A DNA stretch of 64,000 nucleotides from Anoplolepis gracilipes (taxonomy: Eukaryota > Arthropoda > Insecta > Hymenoptera > Formicidae). Positions 53,001-64,000 of the stretch are shown in pieces; the stretch's first letter is position 1, and each line of letters begins with the position of its first letter. The translations under genes were made by a program, and so were the position numbers. The DNA is taken from positions 4,249,501 to 4,313,500 of the forward strand of contig NC_132977.1 of the NCBI RefSeq assembly GCF_047496725.1. The letters run 5' to 3'. The notes beneath the pieces were generated by a model that saw only the letters and a program-made list of their open reading frames with translations, had not been told where the DNA came from and searched no databases.

Positions 53001-53893
53001 TGTTCAATTCCGGTGTAGACAGGAACAAGAGGGCAGTACACAGTTGCTGTGCAAACTTTCTTGTCAGATTTAATGACACTCCTCGGAAATTCGTATTTCT
53101 AAGTAGGTCATATAGATTATACGACAGCAGCTCGAATACCAGACATAAGTGATTCCGCCACATAAAATGCCTCTTCAGTTTAACTGTAATCAAAATAAGA
53201 AGAAAATATTAGCATCGTGCGTATTTGAACGTATCTTTCACACTTGTATGTAAAATACAATGCATATTTCTCGTGTATATACCTATATAATACTTGTTGT
53301 CAGTATCCGCTCTGTTCATCATTTCCAATAGCCTAACTTCGATTTGCGCTTGATTTAGAAAAGGCTTCTTGTTCTTGATGATTTTTATTGCCACTTGCGT
53401 CTGCTCTTCGTGATCAAACGCTTTCACTACTTGGCCAAAACTGCCTTTACCTGTAAACAAAAAATAATATATGAGAAAACTCTATGCAGAATAAACAATT
53501 AAAATATCTTTACCGAGTAGTATATAATTGTTAAAAACGAAGAGAGTATATTACAATAGATTTATATCTAGCAGATATTATACGGAATCTAAGAGAAGAA
53601 ATTATTGATTTACATCATTAAAAAATATCTCATGATATCGCGTTCACGTAATAATTTACACAATAATTATTCTACTATTGTTTGCGCGATAAAAAAAAAA
53701 GCAATTTTCTTTTTTTCCTCTTACCTATTAATGAATCGATCTCGTATCGATCGAGGAACTTTTCCCCATTCTTGATAATATAATCGTGATTATCATCGTC
53801 CCAGCCGTCGTTGTAGAGTTTCCTCTCCTTTTTATGCGAGCCATCCTCTCCTTGCATCTGCTGTGCTCTTCTCTTCTTCTTCGCATAGTAAAC
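48742..53893 (-). CDS. mnb: Dual-specificity kinase minibrain/DYRK1A, 3' part (5' coding exons not found)
   Basis: Six exons, 53893-53725, 53450-53283, 53183-52897, 52797-52651, 52420-51988 and 49226-48742, join in phase to 562 aa ending in a stop. The first begins VYYAKKKRRAQQ, a basic nuclear-localisation stretch, then the DYRK homology box (YNDGWDDDNHDYI). The kinase domain follows: GKGSFGQV loop, AIKIIK lysine, HCDLKPEN catalytic loop, DFGSS, activation loop YQYIQSRFYRSPE with the autophosphorylated second tyrosine, and the insert typical of class I DYRKs (KPPGTRRLHDILG). The last exon is Ser/Gly/Gln-rich and ends PMVGVCVQQSPVAIH, like vertebrate DYRK1A, but lacks its polyhistidine stretch. 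The N-terminal residues (about 135 in human) and start codon lie upstream, probably beyond the window. DYRK1A/minibrain phosphorylates Ser/Thr targets in the nucleus and controls neurogenesis and growth. Confidence 0.93.
49287..49350. repeat. (TA)n microsatellite with complementary edges
   Basis: Two TA runs split by acat; the outer edges acatacatata and tatatgtatgt are complementary. Confidence 0.9.
49992..50042. repeat. (TA)n microsatellite
   Basis: TA dinucleotide tract of about 50 bases inside the last minibrain intron. Confidence 0.95.
50830..50861 (-). CDS. Possible alternative terminal exon of minibrain
   Basis: On the minus strand an acceptor-like gttgcccgtag ends at 50862. Read in the phase left by the donor at 51987/51988, the next bases code D-MMGGQYVAR followed by TGA at 50832-50830. 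It lies inside a short GC-rich island in an otherwise AT-rich intron. A transcript using it would end about ten residues after SMSQDH and lack the 160-residue C-terminal region. The polypyrimidine tract is only moderate, so this is a hypothesis from reading phase, composition and position. Confidence 0.3.
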
Positions 53894-54399
53894 CTGCAAA
53901 AGAAATTGATATATAAGCAATTGTTGATATTTCCGATGTATAAAAATTAGATTTATAAAAATTCTATGCAAAGGCATCCAATGTGTAGAAACAAAAATAT
54001 TCAAATTATCGTAATAAATTAAATAATTTTATAAATATAACAGTCTATATTTTATACATATTGCCATTATTAAATCACATTATTGTGTAATATTTGTCTA
54101 TTTATTTTTCTTTATTTTTGATCAATGTTAATTCTTTTATGTTATTTATTATTAAAACGCTATAATATTTATCAGGCAACTGTTTTGTGCGTTATTGAAT
54201 CGTAAAATGGGATCATAACTCTTATCAAAGTGTAATTCGCGTAATTAGCATGTTTATTGATATAATGTTTATAATCAAAATTCGAACAATTGACCGATTG
54301 GTCCGAAAGTTTATTTATGTTAATTATCAATCAGGCCGAATGGAATTTTATACATAACGAAGTACACGTCCCGAAGTTATATTCGCACAGGTAGGAATT

Positions 54400-54838
54400 T
54401 AGGTTCCATGATGTTCCACGAGAACGAGGAGAGAGAACGCGCGTCCGATCGATCGCTTATATTTTTCACGACGTATATAAATCCGCAGTTATATCACCTT
54501 ATTCGTGCCTGTAAAGCACGCCCTAGTCAAAATGCCGTCACGATTATCCGTCTCTCTTTCTTTCTCTCTTTCTCTCTATGTGTCCTCTCGCTCTCCTCCT
54601 AAAAAGCGTCATATTCGCCGTAAATATCCCTCGTCTACGAGGAAGGTGGAAGGATGGCGCGCGACGAGAGGATGGAAGGCGCAAAGCGGGGGTGAACGGG
54701 AAGGGAAGCGAAAGGGAAAAGGGCGCAGAATCCGATCTGCCGCCTCGTCCGGGAATCGATATGCCCGCGACCACGTGAAAACCATGCCGTTTGAAAGCAA
54801 CTTGAGAGGAACTCGACTCGAAGAGTCCGTCGATGACA

Positions 54839-54876
<38 letters not shown>

Positions 54877-55280
54877 GACGACATTCCCGGATTCTTGCTC
54901 GGTCGACCGTGCCGTGAGAAATTTTTGGAAGAAAGCCGGGGATGAGAGAAATCGACATGAGGGAGGAAGGGGGCGAGAAGGCCCCTTCTCGCGGATCGGG
55001 CAGGATCGAGGTGGTTGTTCCACTGCTGGCACGCCTCCACCACCCAGGTCATCGACACGGTGATGGTCAGCGCTGTATCGGCGTCTAGTTACTCTATTTC
55101 GGCATCGATTGTGTGTACCGTCGAAGAAGTATACGAGGGGTACTCGGTGCCGCCGCCGTCACGACGCGGCTAATGAACTCTCGATGCCGGGGTTCTCTTC
55201 TACACTTCCCGGAAGCGAATCGCCCCAACGACGGAGCGCTTATTTTTGACTTCTCGGCTGCGTGTCAGCTCAATTTATAA
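54400..55280. promoter_or_regulatory. GC/CpG-rich island just upstream of the first visible minibrain exon
   Basis: The island begins about 500 bases upstream of the exon starting at 53893. It contains a (GAC)n repeat, CpG clusters and, on the minus strand, an ETS-like CTTCCGGGAAGTG element near 55205-55217 (ttcccgg/ttccgg core). Overlapping open frames in three or more frames are due to lack of stop codons in GC-rich sequence. It may be an alternative promoter for a short kinase isoform; this is inference. Confidence 0.3.
54838..54886. repeat. (GAC)n trinucleotide repeat
   Basis: About twelve GAC units followed by GAGGACGAC. It generates poly-Asp, poly-Ser, poly-Val and poly-Arg shadows in different frames. 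Confidence 0.95.
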
Positions 55281-58200
55281 AAGGAATAGACCAGACGAAA
55301 ATCTCCGTTGTTACTTGTCGCAAAACGGAAGAAACACATTCAAATAATTTAAATGTCTTGCGCTGCAACGTAGAAAGTTCTACAAGAACGTATTAATGCA
55401 AAGAACGCTAAAAACTATTTATTTTTGATGTGCGATAAATCAACGCGCAAGTTTTCAACGGCGTAATCATTAGTTTGCTTGTCAAGACTCGTATAAAAAA
55501 AAAATTTGCAAGATTTTTTAACAGTAATTTATTATGTGACAGTTTTCCTGTGCTAATAAAACATCTTAAATAAATTATTTTAGTTGAATATGTCGAAGAG
55601 TTATATTTTTTAAAATATCAATTACATTTTTTTTTTTTTTTTTACTCAGAAAAAATTAAATATTTTTTTAAGAAATCATATTTCTTAGTTTTTATTGAAT
55701 CCTCCCACAAAAATATAAGATAAAAATTAATTTTATCTTCACGATTTTAAAGAAAATGCTTATTACTTCTGTCAAAAATTTACAAATATGATTATTTAAA
55801 ATAAAATTTCTAAGTCTTTTTAATTTATCAAGAGCGAGGCAAAATTCGTTTTTTGCTGATAAAAAAAAAACGGAAATCTCTCTTTTTCGTAAGATTTTCA
55901 AATAAGATTTATTCGTTTTTATGTACTCTAGAGTTTGAGAATTAAAATATTAGAAATATTCGCATCTGTAGGAATGGCATAATTTTTTTTTATTTAATTT
56001 ATGGCAGTTCTACTCGGGGGATGAAGTCGGTATTCGCGCGGAATCAGACGACAAACTTCCTCGCTCTGCCTCTACGTGCAAGTTCTCGAGCGAAACATTC
56101 GCTGTTTGTATTTGTATGTTTATAAAGCATCTACATTATACGCCCCGTTAACACTTCCATTAGTCATAGGCGCGACTCTTCTAAGGAGCGTGACCTCATT
56201 TCGCGCCACAATATGGGTTAATCGCGCGGAACTTCTATATTCTCGTCGTATTCTTAAGACATGATTTTTCGGTTAAACTTTTTCACCCGCCATTGGGAAA
56301 TAGTCCAAACCCGATCCGAGGAGAGGGATTTATCATTCGCGATATTACGAAAGTCACGTGACTCTTGACCTACCGCAGTCGAGGACGACGAGTTTTATAA
56401 GACTGCATAAAAACCTTGTACATTAATTCATATCTTTATTTCGGAAAGAGAGAACCAAGCAAGAATTAAGTTTCGCGATCATCTCTTACACGCGTATCAA
56501 TTAGATTTCTAATTAAAACTCATGGAAACTTCATTGTGCTCGTTTCAATCAGAATCATGCGAGATCCGAAAAAAAAACAGCCGAAGAATCATAATTTATT
56601 ATTTGATCGGGCCAAGTGTGTCTTACTGTCATTCGTACTTGGACCATTCATGCCGTAACTCCGGGTAAAAGGCGGGCACGTGTCAACCGAATCGAATCAT
56701 CATCTTTCGATTCGGTTTCATTCGCGTGTGGGACCGGCGAAAACCGGTATAGACAACGCGAAATTTGTCGAAGCAAGCCTACAGATTTCATTGTCGTCTT
56801 TTCTCCCGCCATCTCCCGTCGTGCCTGTCACCGTCGCGTCGTCAGCAACATCATCGGAGAACACCGTCACCAGGTGATGACGACCTACCCTTCCATCCTC
56901 TCCGACCACTGGAGCTTTGCTCTTTTTCGCTCCTAGTGTTCTCTCTTTTCTTCTCCTTCCTTGCTTGACTATAGCAATCCGATGCCGCAGCGAGAAAGAT
57001 AAATGTATAGTCAGGGACGGATATCTCTATAGAATACCGAAAATTTATTTACACAAACTTTAACACCATGCTAATTCAAAAGCAAGACGAAAAATGTACA
57101 ATATTATATAATATTACAAATTAAGAAAACTATAATTAGTTTTAGAAAATAATAACTTTATATAAAATCAAAAAAACGGGCAATCAAATTTTTATTAAGA
57201 AAAAAAATTGATGCTATTAATCAAAATATACGCCCGAATACGTATAATTTTTAATAATTTGCATATAAATATGAGTGAAAATTCGTGATTGTAGAAAATA
57301 ATTTTATACAAAAAAAAAACTTGTACAATATTTTATAATAATACATTATATAGAAAAATAATAGAACAGAACACACGTGGCAATAAATGAAGCGAGCCCT
57401 TATCACACATTTTTCCTTTTCTTAATACGTACAGAAAAAATGTTATTTAAGTATACATTTAATAATTAAATTTATTGATGTTTCACAGATTTATATTTCG
57501 ATGTAGTTAATGTACCTTCTTGTTTAAATTTTTTTTGGACATTGTATAAGATAATGATTATAATACATATTGAGAAAAAAATATATATCATAATTTGACG
57601 TTAAAGGAAGCTAAAAAATGAAGGGAAAATAAGCTTTATACGATTGGCACCTCTAGTTTCTGCCTTCCTGTCTTTTTTCCTGTCTCGCGTCATCCTTCTT
57701 CGCGCATGGTCGCCCTCTCTCTCGTTTCTGTTGCTATGCGCGAGTGCACGAGACCGTCCCCATACGCGGTACGTTCATTAGCTTCATCGAAAGCAGCCCA
57801 GGACCACCGGATGAGAGAAAAGGAAAAAGAGATACCGCCAAAAAAAAAGAAATGAAGGAAATCGATTTCGAATCGCGAAATCTACCATAAGAATTGACAC
57901 AAGCAGGGCGCTCTATATACGCACTTCACTGAAACCTCTTCCTGTGGGAAGAAACGTCAGAGCATGAGTGCGGACGATTGCCGTCCTCATGTATATACGT
58001 CATTCTCGACTAACGGGTTTGATTTGTCGAGAGCGGATTAGATCGAGAGTACCGTAAGAATTAAAATCGAAAGAAAGTTATACAGGTCTTTACAATCGAT
58101 CCTTGGAAGAAGAATAACGATTTTTTTATTTCTCTTCGAGGATCCACTCGGTATCGCTGATTTTTCGCGTTCATGTTATGAATAAATCTCTCTAACAATA

Positions 58201-58669
58201 AGTCGATTTTCACATCGTGAAATTTTAAAAGATCCGTTGAAACAAAACGTCTTGAAAAATACAAAGTCGGATTAAATTATCTCGCAAGGATTTTCCTGCT
58301 TGGGAGAAATTAATTGCGACGTATATTAATGGCACGAATAATCCTTTAGTATCCTTTTATTTTCTCAACAAAATTTATACTTGAAGCGTAAACGCTACGC
58401 TCTGAATATGAATAAAGTATTCATATGTAAAGAAATAAAAATAACATTTTAAGTATATTACAGAAAGACTTAGAATTTTAAATAAAATTAAAAATGTCTA
58501 TACAGCTAATGTAAAACTAAGTAAGTTGTAAGAAGCACAATATTTCTTCCAAATTTCTCATTAAAAAAAAAAAAACAATTAGAAGCGATTTTTTAAAAAC
58601 AATTAAATTTTCAATAAAAATTATTTTAGAAAAATAGAATAATATATAAAAAAAAATACAATTTTTCTA

Positions 58670-58670
<1 letters not shown>

Positions 58671-58709
<39 letters not shown>
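58671..58709. repeat. Poly(A) tract
   Basis: About 37 A residues in a row in an AT-rich stretch; no retroelement body was recognised upstream. Confidence 0.95.
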
Positions 58710-58712
<3 letters not shown>

Positions 58713-60063
58713 TTGGAATTATACATACACATAAATGGTTCATTACTAGACATCAACGTCATTCCTATTATTGAGTCACACGTTAATAAGCGACATCGTT
58801 CCTTTAATGGGACAGGCTTGCTATAAATCTCTTTCCGAACAAAACGGAATTTTCCCGAACTTTTCCGCTTAATAAACTTCCGCTTTCGCGTACGCAATTA
58901 TTGTTCGTAAAAAGGGAAAATCTCGATGAGTTATTTATAAATCGCGTTCGGCAATACAGCCGTCGTTCATGCCACACATGTTAGAAGACACGTACATACA
59001 TGGTAAACTTGCCGAGGAGCGTATAAACGCGATCACATCGTCAGCTGACTGGATGATGACGAGTCGACATAAATTCCGACGCGGACGACGTCACGCACGA
59101 CAGTTAGCTTTACATTCCGCACGCGCCGCTTTTCCGCCCTGTTTTATCATAATTTTGTCTGCATTGCGTGAATGAAACTGCGTTAAAAATGTCTAAACAC
59201 TATTTAACACACGTTATTGATACATAGCGCTCGGTGTTTTCACTTAAGGATTAAAAAACCAAGAGAAGAAAGGAATATTAAATATATAGATACATATCGA
59301 TAAATAATATTTTTTCAAGATATATACTATTAGAATTTATACAATTTACGCAAATGTAATATTATATGATGCGTAATGTGTCAATAATACATATATCAGA
59401 TCTTTTTTTTTTTCAATGTTTCGTCCCAGATAAATTCTGTAAGGAGTCTATCCATGGACATGTTGTAAAACGCGATCATGTTTTTTTGTGACATTATTTG
59501 TAACAGATTGCGAACTGAAATGTTTTATTTTCCAATTTTCAAATTACATCAAACTTGTAATTCTAAATAATGTCAGATTATGAATAAAACTATTATACGT
59601 ATTCATTTTCTTTTTTGATATTGTCGTAAAGGTGGGCATCCGTAGCGCAAATTAACGTTGCGGGAACGATAGAATATTTTTTTTAAACTGTCGAAGGAGG
59701 ATGTTCTTGAGAAAGAGAAAGAAGACGAAGGAACGCTATGTCATTGAAAGCCGTTATGAATATCTCGCTGAAACGAAGGCCGTACAAGACTTGGAATGCA
59801 AAGAAAAAGAAAAATGAAAGAAAAGGGTGGGAAAAAAAGAAACGAAAGAAAGGAGAAAGAAGGAATGAGATAGAAGATGATTAGAAAAGACAATCAGGTA
59901 GACAGATAAGAAAAAGACCCGAAAGAAGAAATCTAATTCAAAATATTTGGGTCTTTTGTTGTATTACAATGAGAATACACGATAACAATAAGAAAAGTGA
60001 TTTTTCTTTAGGCATTCAGGTAAAATTTAGATTTTTTAACCTTTTTTCTAAAAAAGATATCTA

Positions 60064-60225
60064 GGGCCGACATTATTCATAGTCCATTGTTATATTCAAG
60101 CTCGTCTTAAGTAAAGTCTTAAAATTCTATTCGGTACACTGATTGGTTGAACGTAAGTCTTAAGTCGATTAAAAACATGATTTAAGATGATCTTACATAT
60201 AAGAACGGACTATGAATACCGGCCC
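60064..60225. mobile_element. MITE-like element with GGGCCG termini
   Basis: The 162-base element starts gggccgacattattcatag and ends ctatgaataccggccc; the ends are reverse complements over about 28 bases with a few mismatches and one length difference. The inside has repeated cttaag-type motifs and no coding capacity. Termini beginning GGGCC with a following inverted repeat are common in PIF/Harbinger-type and related DNA transposons, but no clear target-site duplication could be fixed (cta before, aaa after). Confidence 0.65.
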
Positions 60226-61971
60226 AAAAAAATTGAGTTTTTACTAAACCATAGTTTTCACTCATTCAACATTCCATTGCTTTGAAACAGAGACTATTTA
60301 ACCAAATTTATTTACTAAAATATATAATATCAAAAATTGAAAAATTGTAATAATTATTTTCTTTTCAAGCTAATAGTTTTCTGCTCTTAAAGCTCAGACA
60401 AATGCTTTTATTTTTCGCGAATATATTTGATTATTTTTATTACATTTAAAATAAATTAACAATAAAAAATTTACTAATATATATATATATATATATCTTC
60501 TCATTTTCTCTTTCAAATTCTATGTTATAATTCTATGTATGTATATATAAATTAGTCATTTTTCATTATTGCACAATGCAAAAAATTTTATAGACAAATA
60601 TCAGATTCATATATTTTTCCGATTCTATAAAAGGATTAACAGAACGAGGTCCGGAACGGTCGCCTGTCGACTTCGTACATCGCTCCGACCCTGAAGAAAT
60701 AAGAAGCCGATGAGAAGGAACGAGGTAGAGACAGAAGAAACGTGATCAGGACTACCAGCCGAGTCATGAATGAAGTGACAGACGAAACGAGTGAGAAAGC
60801 CAACGGCGGCGGCGGCCGTTTCGCGACCTTCCGGAACGTCTCGACGTGCCACTTCTTCCCTCTCTCGCTTCAAAACAGACAGTCGTAGAAGTCATAGTCT
60901 GACCGATGTCGCACGCGATACATACAATGATCGACAAACACGAGGATAGAGGAATGACAAAATCTAACTATTTACGGACAATCTTGTTTTTTTTTAATCG
61001 TAAAAAATTATAAAGTATACACAAATAATCATTTAATAAATAGGTTACGCTGGTAAATTAAAATTTTCTTCATCAAATATCATTTTATTCTGCAGTTTTT
61101 ACGATATTTCAAAAGTAAATATTAATATTTTTTAGCACAATTTTATTCAAATCCAAAAAAAAGTTCTCAACAATTTATTCACAAAAAAATTTGTACAAAA
61201 GAATTTTCTTGATTTCGAAAATTTGTTAATCAATCAATATTGTAGATTTTTTGTGTCATACTTTTTACGTGTACAAAATATCCAAAATTGTCTTTCAGAT
61301 TTTATCTTCGATTCTATACATTATGTAATTAAAATAGGGTTTTAAACAAAATGTGTCTGAAAAAAAAGTAAATACATTGCGTGCACGATAAAAATCTATT
61401 TAATATTTTTAGAAGTCTTTTTTAAAATGAGTATATATATATATATATTTCTGCGAGGTCAAGAATATTTCTTGAACAAATCGAGGCTGTGACCTTGGCT
61501 TCTAGATCACTTGTAACGTGCAGGGTGCAGAAAAGCATTAGGTCGTACCTGCGACATCGTTTCTGAGTCACCGAGCTCGAGCAACGGTCAACGGAAAGTT
61601 TCGGCACAGACGACAGAGAGCCGATCGAGAAGAAAGAGATAGAGAAACGGACAAAGAGAAAGAGACAAATCCGCTCGAGAACGAAATTATCGACGAGATC
61701 GGAATGGGCTTATAGAAAAATTATAGATAATTAGCGTTTTCGTGAGGGACGTGCGCGATTCGCGCTCTTCTTGTTTCCGAATGGATTTCAAAAATCGCAC
61801 AGACAGGCATTAATTTATCAAAGCGCGGGTGTGATAAATTAGAGCTCTCGTCTCTCCCCTTTTTCTCGTGTCCTATTCCTCCTCTTCTTTCTCCGCGGTC
61901 GCACCCAGCTGTATGATTTATACCGCGAGGCAACGTGCGCGCCATTGACCCCGCGGCGCATCCTCGAAAAA

Positions 61972-61997
61972 GAAAAAAAAAAAAAAAAAAAAAAAAT
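61972..61997. repeat. Poly(A) tract
   Basis: Run of about 26 A residues with one G near its left end, next to a GC-rich patch. Confidence 0.9.
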
Positions 61998-64000
61998 TAT
62001 AAACTCGCCTATCGTCTCTAATTAGTAACGGCGGATAGACTTGTACTCCACGTAAAAAGAAATCGAAATCGCACACGATCTCGAGTGGCCTTTACTCGTT
62101 TTTTTCCGATACATGGATTTCGGGTTAACCGCCCGATATTCCGATAATCTAACAGCACTCTCGATATTTCGAGAAATTTCAAAATTAGACGCTGTCGAGA
62201 TTTTATGAGCAATATTGAAAAAGAGGGATCATTCGCTAACGCTGTTTTATCTGTTCTTACCGATATGAATAAATGATTTTAATAGATTTTAGATATTTTT
62301 TTTTATATTTTTTAAAGAGCCTTTTATATATGTGGAAAAAATTTCATTACTTTTTGTAAATTTTCTTATTAAAATTAGAATATATGTGAGAGGATTTAAA
62401 TTAAAAATGTAAAAAAAATTACAAGCAATTATACTATAATAGATGTAATCAAAGTGCAAGTTTTACACATGATTATAAAACTTATATATAAAGTTCACAA
62501 TCAATATACAATACTTCGATACTGACATTTTTTATTTTTAGCAAAACTGCGAGAGACAAGCTCTATTTTAAGACAATCATTAGATACATGAAAATCATAC
62601 TAAATATAGAAATATTAAGAGAAATGATCGTTTCTCGTACTACATCTTTTACAAAGTTCGGTTCTACGGAAGAATCCTCGAAAAGCTCCATCGACCCTTC
62701 GTTTTTCGATCATCGACGTTGAACGATTCCGAGGAGCAGTAGATCGAAGTTTCAAGGACGACAAGGCCCGGGTCGGCCCAAAAAGATAGAATTCAAACGG
62801 CCGGCAACTATCGTTATCCCTTTGTGGCGAACGAAGCCGCCGTGTCGCGAATTTGACAGAGAGATTCGGCGAGATTTCAGTTCGAGTAAAATCAGGGCGG
62901 ACTTTCACGGACGGGCGACACAAAACAAGGAGGCAAACGTAAGACTACCTCCCTCCCCCTCCCCTCCTCCGGCTCTATCGTCCTCACCCGCTCGAAAAGA
63001 AGCGGTTGTTCGCTCTTTTCTCCCGCCCGCGTTTCTCGCCGAAGCACGCATAAAGCGTAACGCTTAGCTGCACATCAAGCTCATCGAGAGACGGACATTA
63101 GAGTGAGATTTTATTCTCTTATATCTAACCTATTTACACCGTATTTCACGTGCGCGCAGGTTCTCGTCACCTCTCGCAAATCACTTGTCACTCTGTCATC
63201 TTTCACTCCCTCCCTTTCCCTCATTTTCTCTCGTTTCACTTTAAATAATGCAATTGCGATTATATCTATATGTTTGATTCTACAGAATTTTTCGTTTTTT
63301 TTTTTTCTTTCCATTTATTTTTTCACAAATTACTTGAGAAAAAGTGCCTCGAAAATTTCAGTTTCTTCTTTTATCAATCGTTTATGATTGATTATATAAG
63401 TATATGTAATATATATCTATAAAGTATATAATTATACATTTTTTTAATTTTATATAACAATACATTTTTTTTATATATTTAACTTTTTTCATCATTTATT
63501 GTGGCATAAAAAATGTGGAGATGTGTGATAATTATTTCAAAGTGTTATTTTTTTCAAAAACTTTCTATTTTTTACATGGATATTATGGAAAACACGTGAA
63601 ATATAATAAAGTATATGAATCGACAGATAAAAACAGATACATATTGAAATTTCGATATAATTGTTGTTGAAGATTATTTGAGGTACAGAAAAAAAGAATG
63701 ATATTTAATGAATTAAGACAGATAAGCGAATTGCATTGTTCTCTTTAAATGAGTGATCGCTCAACCGCGACTGCTGGAGAAATTGCAAAAATTTTCGATT
63801 CTCTTTTCGCTCTATTTAAGTCAGTTATTATACCGTATAGCTTAGCTTCGTTTTTTATACGATTTTAACCACGTTTCGTATCATGCTAAACTATGTGAAA
63901 TATTTAATTTTGTAAAACAACAAATTTTTATTTCAATCATTTTTATATATTTTTAAGTGCCTTAAATAATCTATTTATTTGAAAAAATAATTAAAAATAA

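Larger units (their letters stand above)
53894..64000. other. Upstream (5') region or large intron of minibrain
   Basis: Ten kilobases without a recognised coding exon. The expected exon coding the segment before VYYAKKKRR was searched for on the minus strand by its usual residues and not found, so it is likely beyond the window. GC-rich islands alternate with AT-rich DNA at about 54400-55280, 56000-56400, 56600-57000, 57640-58030, 58740-59180, 60630-60950, 61440-62220 and 62620-63230. Most have many CpG and purine- or pyrimidine-rich runs and could be alternative 5' exons, promoters or enhancers. Open frames within them show no recognisable domain. Confidence 0.5.

Noticed and set aside
54544..55058. 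Several overlapping 100-160-codon open frames on both strands
   Set aside because: They overlap in many frames, are dominated by a (GAC)n repeat and basic residues, and show no domain. GC-rich sequence with few stop codons explains them.
60625..60873. Minus-strand open frame of 82 codons in a GC island upstream of minibrain
   Set aside because: It does not resemble the DYRK1A N-terminus and shows no phase-compatible link to the first visible exon.
1..64000. CRISPR arrays, operons, tRNA or rRNA genes
   Set aside because: No regularly spaced repeats, no prokaryotic gene arrangement and no convincing cloverleaf or rRNA sequence was seen by eye; a tRNAscan or Rfam search could still find small RNAs.

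Overview
The window looks like nuclear DNA of an insect, most likely a hymenopteran and possibly an ant. The evidence is very AT-rich non-coding DNA with scattered GC-rich islands, short introns (often 70-300 bp), many (TA)n and (GT)n microsatellites, short inverted-repeat elements, and genes whose products resemble animal MON2, MRPL13, GTF3C4, GABA transporter, CACHD1, PSMD2/Rpn1 and DYRK1A/minibrain. The order-level call is inference. No bacterial, viral or CRISPR features were seen.

Layout: 1-5771 is AT-rich without a recognised gene. Mon2 lies on the minus strand (start 12425, stop 5772, 15 exons, 1,647 aa). mRpL13 lies on the plus strand (13649-14863, 4 exons, 178 aa), head-to-head with Mon2. 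A TFIIIC 90-kDa subunit gene (GTF3C4-like, minus, 17797-15154, 3 exons, 734 aa from the first ATG) lies tail-to-tail with mRpL13. A GABA transporter gene (Gat, minus, 24576-21119, 8 exons, 617 aa) follows. A roughly 6.9-kb divergent intergenic region holds GC-rich islands, a MITE and two long palindromes. A CACHD1-like gene (plus, 31468-35707, 9 exons, 1,168 aa) converges on Rpn1/PSMD2 (minus, 41171-37686, 4 exons, 892 aa). About 7.5 kb of microsatellite-rich DNA separates Rpn1 from the 3' part of minibrain/DYRK1A (minus, 53893-48742, 6 exons, 562 aa in the window). The 5' coding exons of that gene were not found, and the last 10 kb is probably its upstream intron or promoter territory.

The genes are housekeeping or neuronal and unrelated: endosome-Golgi trafficking, mitochondrial translation, Pol III transcription, GABA reuptake, a calcium-channel-associated surface protein, the proteasome base and a dual-specificity kinase. 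They do not form a pathway. All exon models were read by hand; donor and acceptor phases were checked to be consistent through every complete gene.

I found no convincing undescribed system. The observations most worth checking are a possible short alternative last exon of minibrain, two long palindromes that enclose (TA)n tracts, two MITE-like elements, a perfect 20-bp hairpin, a cluster of small hairpins upstream of Mon2, and an in-frame stop-free 75-nt intron in the CACHD1-like gene.
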